A stretch of DNA of 64,000 nucleotides, taken from the NCBI GenBank assembly GCA_900314715.1, contig OMWI01000012.1, positions 52,993 to 116,992 of the forward strand. Direction: 5' to 3'. Below the pieces are notes generated by a model that worked only from the letters and a program-made list of their open reading frames with translations, was not told the DNA's origin and did no database searches. This DNA comes from an uncultured Prevotellaceae bacterium (GTDB lineage Bacteria; Bacteroidota; Bacteroidia; Bacteroidales; Bacteroidaceae). Positions 27,822 to 35,730 of the stretch are shown piece by piece (position 1 is the first letter of the stretch; each line of letters starts with the position of its first letter). The position numbers were made by a program, and so were the translations under genes.

Positions 27822-29054
27822 TCATCCAAAAAACATATAAGCAATAGCCGTTGCCGCGATAATTCCCGCCAAATCAGCCAACAATCCACACGTCACCGCA
27901 TGACGAGTATGCTTCACGGCTATCGAACCGAAATACACGGCTATTATATAAAATGTAGTATCGGTAGATCCCTGGAAGATACAACTCAATATTCCTGGGA
28001 AACTATCGGCTCCATACGTGGTCATTGCATCAACCATCATTCCACGAGCACCACTTCCTGAGAGTGGTTTCATCAATGCCGTTGGCAAAGCACCGACAAA
28101 ATCGGTATTTCCTCCACATGAAGCCACTAACCATTTGATACCGTCGATAAGCATGTCCATCGCTCCCGAAGCACGAAAGACACCGATTCCAACGAGAATG
28201 GCTACCAAATATGGAATGATTCTCACGGCCGTAGAGAAACCGTCTTTGGCTCCCTCGATGAATGCATCATAGACGTTGACTTTCTTTCTCACTCCTGCCA
28301 AGATAAAAGAGATGATAATAGTCATCAAGAGGATATTGGCAATCGACGTACTTACGATGTTCATTTGTTCTTTATCCATCTGACCGAATCCCCATACCAC
28401 AGCCGCTACCAAGGCACACATCCCACCAAGGGTTAGCAGCATCGTACGATTCAAGAGATTGATGCGTTGGTAAAGAGATGTCACGATGATACCAGTCAAT
28501 GTCGAGAAGAACGTTGCCAAAAGGATTGGGATGAAAATATCCGTGGGATTTGCTGCTCCCAATTGCGCACGATACACCATGATACTTACTGGTATCAATG
28601 TCAATCCAGACGTATTCAACACCAAGAACATAATCATGGGATTGGTTGCCGTATCTTTCTTGGGATTCAATTCCTGCATCTGTTCCATCGCTTTCAATCC
28701 CATAGGTGTTGCCGCATTGTCAAGTCCTAACATATTGGCGGCAATATTCATGAATATACTTCCCGTTACGGGATGTCCCTTGGGAATGTCGGGAAACAAT
28801 TTGGTAAATACGGGCGAAAGGATTCGAGCCAATACGTTAACGACTCCACCCTTCTCACCAATCTTCATGATTCCCAACCACAACGAGAGCACACCTGTCA
28901 ATCCCAAAGATATTTCGAAGGCGGTCTTCGATGTATCAAACGTGGAATTCATGATAGCGGGAAACACTTCATAGTCGCCCATGAAAACCAATTTCACTAA
29001 AGCTATGACAAACGCTATTATGAAAAATGCAATCCAAATATAATTTAGTACCAT
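27822..29054 (-). CDS. SpmA/SpmB-type nucleoside-recognition (Gate) membrane protein
   Basis: Inner-membrane protein of 410 residues fusing the two halves that are separate SpmA and SpmB proteins in spore-formers; the fused form is usual in Bacteroidota, which do not sporulate. The N-half has 'MNSTFDTSKTAFEISLGL' and 'GVLSLWLGIMKIGEKGG', plus 'MNIAANMLGLDNAATPMGLK'. The C-half has 'GSGARGMMVDAMTTYGADS' and 'SCIFQGSTDTTFYIIAVYFG', all signature stretches of the Gate/nucleoside-recognition domains. A transport or export role is supposed but unproven. The ATG at 29054 was chosen over the TTG at 29081 because a TACTTTTG promoter box (29079-29086) covers that TTG. Confidence 0.9.
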   Translation of the reverse strand: MVLNYIWIAFFIIAFVIALVKLVFMGDYEVFPAIMNSTFDTSKTAFEISLGLTGVLSLWLGIMKIGEKGGVVNVLARILSPVFTKLFPDIPKGHPVTGSIFMNIAANMLGLDNAATPMGLKAMEQMQELNPKKDTATNPMIMFLVLNTSGLTLIPVSIMVYRAQLGAANPTDIFIPILLATFFSTLTGIIVTSLYQRINLLNRTMLLTLGGMCALVAAVVWGFGQMDKEQMNIVSTSIANILLMTIIISFILAGVRKKVNVYDAFIEGAKDGFSTAVRIIPYLVAILVGIGVFRASGAMDMLIDGIKWLVASCGGNTDFVGALPTALMKPLSGSGARGMMVDAMTTYGADSFPGILSCIFQGSTDTTFYIIAVYFGSIAVKHTRHAVTCGLLADLAGIIAATAIAYMFFG

Positions 29055-29078
29055 AAGAACAATATTGATTAGCAACTG

Positions 29079-29086
29079 CAAAAGTA
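29079..29086 (-). promoter_or_regulatory. Probable -7 promoter element of the SpmAB-type gene
   Basis: The minus strand reads TACTTTTG, an exact TAnnTTTG, 24 bp before the ATG at 29054. No clear -33 TTG was seen at the usual distance. Confidence 0.6.
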
Positions 29087-29238
29087 CAAAGAATTATTGG
29101 TTTGGCACTCGTTATTGATTAGAATTTGTCACGGATTTTAGATTCTTCACCTCCCACAAACGATACCATTGTCATTGCACACCAAAATGATAGCATAAAT
29201 AATCACAAAAAGAAGATGATAATTCCATAAATTATCAC

Positions 29239-29246
29239 TATATTTG
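29239..29246 (+). promoter_or_regulatory. Probable -7 promoter element of the GH95 gene
   Basis: TATATTTG matches TAnnTTTG and lies 16 bp before the ATG at 29263, giving a very short leader. No clear -33 TTG was seen. Confidence 0.6.
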
Positions 29247-29262
29247 CAAAAACTATACACAC

Positions 29263-32200
29263 ATGATGAAAAAGCTATACACTATTGTCTGCTTATTGAT
29301 GAGCATGATGCCGCTCATGGCGCAAACGACGTTTCCCAACGTAAGCAATGGAAGCACGGAGTATTGGTATTACATCCAGATGCAAAACGGTATGGGTGTA
29401 CTAACCGTACAAGGCGAGAACCAAAACATCGTAACGGCGGAAGCGGTTGAGAAAAAAGCAACCAATCAACAATGGAAAATCGTTGCTTCTACAGGCAACA
29501 GGTATCAATTCATCAGTCGTGGAGGACAGGTAATGTATTACGCTGGCGACAAGTTCAAGACTTCTGCCTCGCCCACAAGTGGTTATTCTGCTTTTCAAAT
29601 CGTAACAACCACTCATAGTACTTATAAAGGATATGAAATCTATGTAGACCAACTGGGTAGTAATGCTGCTTATCTCAACCAATGGGGCGGAGCTGGATTC
29701 GGAAGGGAATTGGGATGTTGGACGAAAGGTGACCCAAATAATCCATTGGCATTTGTTGCTATTGAAGACATGGCATTTACGGACGCTTTGCCTGATGCTG
29801 TCAACGAGGTAAGCATTCAAGGAACAACTACATGGACTCCCCCACATAAGCACACATTATGGTACACTTCTCCTGGTACTACATGGATGTCGCAAGCATT
29901 ACCTATTGGCAATGGTCAATTCGGTGCAACCATCTTGGGTGGTGTTCATCGCGACGTTATACAATTCAACGACAAGACGCTCTGGCGCGGACACGTTGGC
30001 AATGTTGTGGGTAATGGCGAGTATGGCAGTTATCTTAATTTCGGTCAACTTTACATCACAACGACTGACGCTACATCTACAACCGACTATAGGCGTTATC
30101 TTGATTTGGAAGAAGGATGTGCAGGAGTGGAGTATTCCTCGATTGGCGCAACTTTCAAGCGTGAATACATCGCCTCTTACCCTGATGATGTTGTTGCCAT
30201 TCGTTATCAAGCATCAGAGGAAAAACGTATCAATACCCACATTATTTTATATAATGCCAATGGTACCAAACCAACTTACTCTGTTGTAAATGGCATTGGA
30301 AAGGCTATATTCAATGGAACCGTGGCAAGAACGGGCACGAAAGAACCCGAGAGTTTTTATTGTGAAACGAGAATTGTCGCACGTGGAGGTACCATCTCAT
30401 CTACGGATGAGGGAATTCAAGTATCTGATGCGGACGAGATGTATGTATACTTACGTGGAGCTACTAATTTCTCTCCAGACAATGATGACTATATCTACCC
30501 AGCATCGGAGCTTCCTTCCCGAGTGACAAACACAATTTTAGCTGCACAAGAAAAGGGGTATGAGGCTATCAGAGACGACCATGTAAAAGACTACCAAGCA
30601 TTGGAAAAACGATGTCAACTATCGCTCACAGATGCAAGTAACACCCTCTCTACGCCAAAACTCATCTCAGCTTACAATAGTAATCCTTCCAAAAACCTGC
30701 TTTTGGAAGAACTGTATTTCACATACGGACGTTACTTGCTCATTTCGAGTAGTAGAGGTGTAACGTTGCCAGCCAACTTGCAAGGTATATGGAACAATAG
30801 TAATTCTCCTGCTTGGAATAGCGATATTCACTCTAACATCAACGTACAAATGAACTATTGGCACGCAGAAGTGACAAACCTCAGCGACTTGCATACGGCG
30901 TATACGGATTACATCTATCGGGAAGCGTGTGTTCGTCCGCAATGGAGAAAGAACGCATCGCAAATAGCTGGACAAACAAAAGGTTGGACGCTCACGACGG
31001 AGAATAACATCTATGGTTCTGGTTCTAATTGGATGCAAAACTACACTATCGCCAACGCTTGGTATTGTATGCACCTATGGCAACATTATCAATATACGCT
31101 TGACAAGGAGTATTTACAAACGAAGGCTTTACCAGCTATGGTATCATGTTGCGAGTATTGGCTCGAACGATTGAAACTGGCTTCTGACGGCACTTATGAA
31201 TGTCCTAATGAATATTCTCCCGAACATGGGCCTGGCTCTGAGAATGCCACCGCTCATTCACAACAATTGGTGTGGGATTTGTTTAGCAATACCCTACAAG
31301 CTATCGATGAATTGGGCGATAATTGCGTTTCCACTACTTTCAAGAACAACCTCATCAACAAGTTTAATAAGTTGGACAAAGGCATAGCAACAGAAGTGGT
31401 AAACGGAACAACTTTATTGCGCGAATGGAAATATACGTCACAATCGAAAGTGGGTTCCTACAACTCTCATCGCCATTTGTCACATCTCATAGGCTTATAT
31501 CCAGGACACGAGATTGCCAATGACATCGACCCTGTTATCTATGAGGCAGCAAAGAATTCATTGAACGTGAGAGGATATGCTGGTACGGGATGGTCGTTGG
31601 GATGGAAGGTGAACCTTCATGCTCGTTGCCACGACGGAGATAGATGTGAAAGTCTTATCAAAAAAGCGCTTACGCTGACTACCGTAACATACAATGACGG
31701 TTCTGAGCGCGGTGGTATCTATGAGAACTTATGGGATGCACATCCTCCTTTCCAAATCGACGGTAACTTTGGCGTTACGGCAGGTATGGCGGAGATGTTG
31801 TTGCAAAGCTATCAAGGAAAATTGGAATTGTTGCCTGCTCTTCCTGCAAACATTTGGACCAAAGGTGAAGTGCGCGGATTACGTGCCATCAATGGCTTCG
31901 GCATCGACATCGCATGGGAAAACGGAAAAGCCACGACCGTAAAGATAGTTTCTGACGCGGGAAAGATGGCGATTATCAAGCATACTGATGCTTCTTGTTG
32001 TTTTGACATCATTGATGACGAGGGCAAGGAAGTAGACTTTGAGATTATCAACGACAACGAGATTCGTTTCCCAACGATTGCCGGTAAAACTTATACACTC
32101 AAAAACAACGGACAAACCAACATTATTCGGTACGAAGGCATTATCGATGGCGATTATTACATCGCCCTTCCTGGCGAGTCAACGGTGTTCTTGAGACAGG

Positions 32201-32745
32201 TTTCCGCAAAATCAGGCAACTTGGAATTAACGGAAGACAACAACCAAGAAGGTTCGATTTGGACATTCACGGCACATGAGGCCAATGAATATCCCACTTA
32301 CAGCTCTTATTCAGCATGGTTAAGCGAAGGGAAGGTGTATTTTCTCAATAACAGGGATTTCAATTATGGATTGCGCAATCTCTTCATCCGCTCAAACGTT
32401 GTCAATGCTTTATCGCTTCATCCCGTTTTCATGCATCAACAAACAAAACTCTTGGCAATTCGAGCCACTAACGTTGATAGTCAAACGAGCAATTACGACA
32501 ATTGGTATGGTGTGGAGGATGGGAAACTATCGGCCAGACTGACTTCACCATCATGTTGTTGGCAATTGCAACCAGCTCCAACAAATGCCATTCATTCGGC
32601 AAGAAACATCGACTCTATCATCAAAACCGAGTATTTTTCCATTGATGGCATTCGCACCATTATACCCACAAAAAAAGGTATCTACATCCGACAAGACCAA
32701 CATGCAGATGGTTCCGTAAAACAAGTGAAAACGGTAGTTGAATAG
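29263..32745 (+). CDS. Secreted glycoside hydrolase family 95 (alpha-L-fucosidase/galactosidase type)
   Basis: Exo-acting enzyme that removes alpha-L-fucose or alpha-L-galactose by inversion. It has 1160 residues, longer than a bare GH95 (~750-800), because of added ends. Signal peptide 1-22; residues about 25-170 form a ricin-like trefoil ('EYWYYIQMQNGMGVLTVQG'). The GH95 part starts at 'LWYTSPGTTWMSQALPIGNG' (about 199). Active-site markers are 'NVQMNYWHAEVTNL' (about 530, the Asn pair), 'CPNEYSPEHGPG' (about 650, general-acid Glu) and 'WDAHPPFQIDGNFGV' (about 827, with the Asp). A C-terminal module and 'TEYFSIDGIRTIIPTKKGIY' with 'KTVVE' resemble a diverged type IX-like tail. Its promoter is private; no transporter genes adjoin it. 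Confidence 0.92.
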   Translation: MMKKLYTIVCLLMSMMPLMAQTTFPNVSNGSTEYWYYIQMQNGMGVLTVQGENQNIVTAEAVEKKATNQQWKIVASTGNRYQFISRGGQVMYYAGDKFKTSASPTSGYSAFQIVTTTHSTYKGYEIYVDQLGSNAAYLNQWGGAGFGRELGCWTKGDPNNPLAFVAIEDMAFTDALPDAVNEVSIQGTTTWTPPHKHTLWYTSPGTTWMSQALPIGNGQFGATILGGVHRDVIQFNDKTLWRGHVGNVVGNGEYGSYLNFGQLYITTTDATSTTDYRRYLDLEEGCAGVEYSSIGATFKREYIASYPDDVVAIRYQASEEKRINTHIILYNANGTKPTYSVVNGIGKAIFNGTVARTGTKEPESFYCETRIVARGGTISSTDEGIQVSDADEMYVYLRGATNFSPDNDDYIYPASELPSRVTNTILAAQEKGYEAIRDDHVKDYQALEKRCQLSLTDASNTLSTPKLISAYNSNPSKNLLLEELYFTYGRYLLISSSRGVTLPANLQGIWNNSNSPAWNSDIHSNINVQMNYWHAEVTNLSDLHTAYTDYIYREACVRPQWRKNASQIAGQTKGWTLTTENNIYGSGSNWMQNYTIANAWYCMHLWQHYQYTLDKEYLQTKALPAMVSCCEYWLERLKLASDGTYECPNEYSPEHGPGSENATAHSQQLVWDLFSNTLQAIDELGDNCVSTTFKNNLINKFNKLDKGIATEVVNGTTLLREWKYTSQSKVGSYNSHRHLSHLIGLYPGHEIANDIDPVIYEAAKNSLNVRGYAGTGWSLGWKVNLHARCHDGDRCESLIKKALTLTTVTYNDGSERGGIYENLWDAHPPFQIDGNFGVTAGMAEMLLQSYQGKLELLPALPANIWTKGEVRGLRAINGFGIDIAWENGKATTVKIVSDAGKMAIIKHTDASCCFDIIDDEGKEVDFEIINDNEIRFPTIAGKTYTLKNNGQTNIIRYEGIIDGDYYIALPGESTVFLRQVSAKSGNLELTEDNNQEGSIWTFTAHEANEYPTYSSYSAWLSEGKVYFLNNRDFNYGLRNLFIRSNVVNALSLHPVFMHQQTKLLAIRATNVDSQTSNYDNWYGVEDGKLSARLTSPSCCWQLQPAPTNAIHSARNIDSIIKTEYFSIDGIRTIIPTKKGIYIRQDQHADGSVKQVKTVVE

Positions 32746-33077
32746 TGTGTTATACTCAAATGAAACTTATGCTTGCGAAAGAAGAGAAAAGATACAAACA
32801 GAACTATGAAATCAAAATTTACTTTAGCCCAAGCCAAGACTCCACCCATGTCACTTTCCTCCTATTACTTTAGTTTGATATTTACCGCTTTTACACCCCT
32901 AACTGAAACAAAATGTTTACATAGTAGCCTCCAGACTATAGTCTATAGGTATAAAGTCCAATTATTATCCCAGCATCACATAGGGAATGATCACATCAAT
33001 CATGGCAGATGGAACACCAAAAGCAGAAGCAACATAAATTAGCTTAAGAGTGCACATATAATCCTTTCTGATATATA

Positions 33078-33103
33078 ATGTTGCGCATAGGCAACATTTT
33101 TTT
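33078..33103 (+). terminator. Rho-independent terminator
   Basis: AATGTTGC (33078-33085) pairs with GCAACATT (33091-33098) around a 5-nt loop, followed by seven Ts. It is 330 bp after the GH95 stop, so it may be the terminator of GH95 or of a gene since lost. Confidence 0.72.
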
Positions 33104-33135
33104 GATAAAATGCTGGTTGTATGCAACAGTTTTAT

Positions 33136-33143
33136 TACCTTTG
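33136..33143 (+). promoter_or_regulatory. Orphan promoter -7 element
   Basis: TACCTTTG is an exact TAnnTTTG match with a TTG at 33117-33119, and lies 21 bp before the ATG of the 29-codon fossil. It appears to be an intact promoter left behind after gene loss. Confidence 0.6.
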
Positions 33144-33164
33144 CACCGGTAAAACAAAAATCGT

Positions 33165-33254
33165 ATGGATTCATTAGTTAACGTATTTGCAAGTCTTTTT
33201 CTATCAGCTATTTACATCTTAAACGGTAGAAAAGTGGTGACGTGGATTCTATAG
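33165..33254 (+). pseudogene. Fossil of a secreted protein gene: start fused to a type IX-like tail
   Basis: A 29-residue reading frame starting 21 bp after a good promoter. Its middle, 'SAIYILNGRKVVTW', closely matches the terminal 'KGIYIINGRKVVVK' of the protein encoded at 35731-40017 and the tails of three others in this window. The first residues (MDSLVNVFASLFL) are hydrophobic. The simplest reading is a large secreted protein gene that lost nearly all its interior, joining start and tail; the last codons have drifted (TWIL instead of VK). It is unlikely to be functional. Confidence 0.5.
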
Positions 33255-33383
33255 AGATTAGAAAAGATGAAAATTTAACGTATTTAACTACATTTAGGCT
33301 CCATTTTGTAATGACATTACAAAGAGTTTTTATCCGAGCTATATTTCAGTTAGCCATTAGGAAACAATCAACTCTTTTAATTT

Positions 33384-35534
33384 TCAATTATGCGTTTTTT
33401 TAGCATTTTCTTCTCTATTGCGGTACTCCGAGGGGGTAACACCGAATATCTTTTTAAAAGAGGAAGAGAAGTTGCGAGCAGTGGCGAAACCGACATGAGT
33501 GGCAATTTCATTGATGGAGAGCTGGGATTCGGTAAGCAACTGGGCAGCTCGCTTCAGGCGCACTTTTCGGATGAAATCAGTAGGTGTAATGCCGAGCATG
33601 TTTTGCAACTTTTTGTAAAGCGAAGCGCGGCTCATGGCGACATCGCGTGCCAACAGGTCAGCGTTGTATTGCTCGTTATCGATATGTGCTTCAATGGCTT
33701 TTAGCATCTGAGATACAAGCTTTTCCTCTTCGGCATTGATGGCTATCTTGTCGGGAGAGATGTTAGCCGACTCAGCAAATTGGTGTCGGGCTTCCTCGCG
33801 CAACTCAAAGAGGTGGTTCACTCGTGCATCATTCTCTCGCCTCAATTTTGCTTTCTTTTTCTGCAGATAGACGCTAATGAGACCCACAATCATCAGGATG
33901 GTAGCCAGGCCATAGGCTGTCTTCATCCACCATGTGAGCCACCAAGGTGGACGTATGGCGAATTGCAATGTGGTGACAGTTCCCCATTCGCTCGATGCCG
34001 TAGCAGCCTGTACCTCAAAGGTGTAATCGCCTGGGGGTAGCGCCCTATAGATGGCTGTACATTGTCCACCCCCATCACTGCAAGTGTTCCATTCACTTTC
34101 CAAATTCCGGATGCGGTAACGGTAGCGGTCGTGCGAGGGTGTGGCGTAGTTGAGGGTTGAGAACTGGAATGAGAGGTAGTTCTGTTTGTAGGAAAGGTTG
34201 CCTAAAAGGGAAAGCGTCGAACTTTCAACCATTTCTCCGTTTATTGTGATGTTGGTAATGACGACGGGGAGTGGCTTTTCCTCACCTAATTGTTCGTCGG
34301 GGCGGAAAGATACGGCCAATCCACCACCTGCTGCGAAAACCAATCGTTTGTCGGTAAGGAGCAGTGCGGCACAATCCATCATTGGTTTAGCAGGGATGCC
34401 GTCATCTACACTGAGGTTGACAACGGTAGGCGTAATACGTGAGATGCCATACGATGTGCCTGTCCACACGTGTCCATCAGCATCTGTCACCAAACTGCGT
34501 ATGCAGTTGTTCGTCAGTCCCTCAATTCTATCAGGTGTTTTGTATTTTTCGCTTTTTGTTCCTTTGCCTTTCACTTCTTCCATTTTGAAGAGTCCGTTCT
34601 GAGTTCCTACCCATAAAGTTCCCTTGTGATCTTTCAGCATACAGTTGTATTTACTGCTGTAGCACTCTATCTCATAGGCATGGGGGAACGGTGCCAGCGT
34701 GTCAGCCTTCGTGTCAAGCAGGAAAGCACCATTTTGTGTATAGACTGCCACCCACTCCTCGTCCAAAGGACAGGCTCCTACCATGTGGCGATATTGGTTC
34801 AAAGCTGGTAGTTTCTCGTTTAGCGGTATGGTTGTGTGGTCTGACTGAGCATAAGCCAAATGGGAAAGCGAATCACAGCGCAACTGCCTGCCATCATCTA
34901 GTTGTATGACAAACATAGTCTGTCCGTTGCGCAGGGAAGCACTTCGTGTTTGTCCGATCAAGGGATCATTCCCAGTGTGTATCATAGGCTTAGTCCTATG
35001 TGGCGGCTGATAGACGATACCATTGGTGCGAGTGCCTATCCATAGGCCGCCCTGACGGTCAGTTATGGCAACGGTAGCGTCATGTATATGGAGTGAGTCG
35101 ATGACGTGTTGTTGTTGTGCTGTTGGCTGTGGCGTGTCAGCCTTGTCGGCAAGGATGGTTTTCAGGAAGGGTCTGCCCAATCCGTTCTCGTCGGTTTTTA
35201 CAAATCTGTATTGGTGGGCGTCAAAGCGGTAGATTCGATAAAAGTCTCGCAGCCATAAAATAGAGTCTCCTTCCCACAATTGGCCATATCGATTGGTGTA
35301 TTGGGGAAGCTTATATGCCAGGATTTGGTTGCAGGACACTACGTCGAAGGAGTGTCCATTCGAAAGACAAAATACTCCTTCGCAGTTCACGAGCATCTGG
35401 CCGTTGGGGAGTTCCACAATCTGCTGCACCTCACCCGTCGGAAGCCCATCGGCCACCATCCAATGACGTTGCCCGCTGACGCAAAGAACCCATACGAACA
35501 TGCTGCACAACAAGATACAGAATTTACCTTTCAT
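33384..35534 (-). CDS. Membrane-anchored AraC-family regulator with periplasmic sensor (no kinase)
   Basis: One-component transmembrane regulator of 716 residues. After a signal/anchor segment (1-22), residues about 25-470 are two-component-regulator-propeller-like repeats ('HWMVADGLPTGEVQQIVEL', 'GTLWVGTQNGLFKMEE', 'NNCIRSLVTDADGHVWTGTS'). A Y_Y_Y-type beta domain follows (about 478-525, 'LPPGDYTFEVQAATASSEWG'), then a transmembrane helix (about 530-555) and a charged linker. An AraC-type HTH closes the protein (about 615-705: 'LARDVAMSRASLYKKLQNML', 'INEIATHVGFATARNFSSSF' and 'FGVTPSEYR'). Hybrid two-component regulators of glycan loci share the sensor and HTH, but here the histidine kinase and receiver domains are absent and the linker is too short to hold them. 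It is divergent from the lyase gene at 35731 and probably controls that locus. Confidence 0.9.
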   Translation of the reverse strand: MKGKFCILLCSMFVWVLCVSGQRHWMVADGLPTGEVQQIVELPNGQMLVNCEGVFCLSNGHSFDVVSCNQILAYKLPQYTNRYGQLWEGDSILWLRDFYRIYRFDAHQYRFVKTDENGLGRPFLKTILADKADTPQPTAQQQHVIDSLHIHDATVAITDRQGGLWIGTRTNGIVYQPPHRTKPMIHTGNDPLIGQTRSASLRNGQTMFVIQLDDGRQLRCDSLSHLAYAQSDHTTIPLNEKLPALNQYRHMVGACPLDEEWVAVYTQNGAFLLDTKADTLAPFPHAYEIECYSSKYNCMLKDHKGTLWVGTQNGLFKMEEVKGKGTKSEKYKTPDRIEGLTNNCIRSLVTDADGHVWTGTSYGISRITPTVVNLSVDDGIPAKPMMDCAALLLTDKRLVFAAGGGLAVSFRPDEQLGEEKPLPVVITNITINGEMVESSTLSLLGNLSYKQNYLSFQFSTLNYATPSHDRYRYRIRNLESEWNTCSDGGGQCTAIYRALPPGDYTFEVQAATASSEWGTVTTLQFAIRPPWWLTWWMKTAYGLATILMIVGLISVYLQKKKAKLRRENDARVNHLFELREEARHQFAESANISPDKIAINAEEEKLVSQMLKAIEAHIDNEQYNADLLARDVAMSRASLYKKLQNMLGITPTDFIRKVRLKRAAQLLTESQLSINEIATHVGFATARNFSSSFKKIFGVTPSEYRNREENAKKTHN

Positions 35535-35694
35535 AGGCTAAAACAATCATTATTGGGCGATAAAGTTATAAATTTCTATTGAAATAACAGCTTTATTTAT
35601 CTAAAAAATACGCCTGAAACGTCTATTTTTGCTTTTAGACGGACAAAACGTATGGTTTAAGACAGATGGGACACGCCGTTTCAGAGAAAATGCG

Positions 35695-35702
35695 TTACTT
35701 TG
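35695..35702 (+). promoter_or_regulatory. Possible -7 element of the lyase operon
   Basis: TTACTTTG differs from TAnnTTTG by one base and sits 28 bp before the ATG at 35731, in the 196-bp gap shared with the divergent regulator gene. A regulator-dependent promoter with a weak core would fit. Confidence 0.4.
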
Positions 35703-35730
35703 CAGCAGAAAATCATAAAATCATATCACA

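Larger units (their letters stand above)
32746..33383. other. 638-bp gap: terminator, orphan promoter, gene fossil and a lone palindrome
   Basis: No intact gene is seen. The gap contains a lone AAACA-AAA-TGTTT palindrome (32906-32918) like the 22-bp array units, a 12-bp perfect palindrome AGACTATAGTCT (32933-32944), a terminator hairpin (33078-33103), a promoter box (33136-33143) and a 29-codon remnant (33165-33254), listed separately. Bases 33255-33383 show nothing recognisable. The gap marks a switch from about 45% GC to the GC-rich locus on its right. Confidence 0.6.

Noticed and set aside
29055-29081. TTG start for the SpmAB-type gene
   Set aside because: The TTG is inside the probable -7 promoter element, so it would not be in the transcript.
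32773-33042. Plus-strand 89-codon frame after GH95
   Set aside because: Composition and start look random, it overlaps no promoter, and the region is degenerate intergenic DNA.
33384-35534. Hybrid two-component system call for the regulator
   Set aside because: The sensor and AraC HTH are there, but no histidine kinase or receiver block and no room for them.
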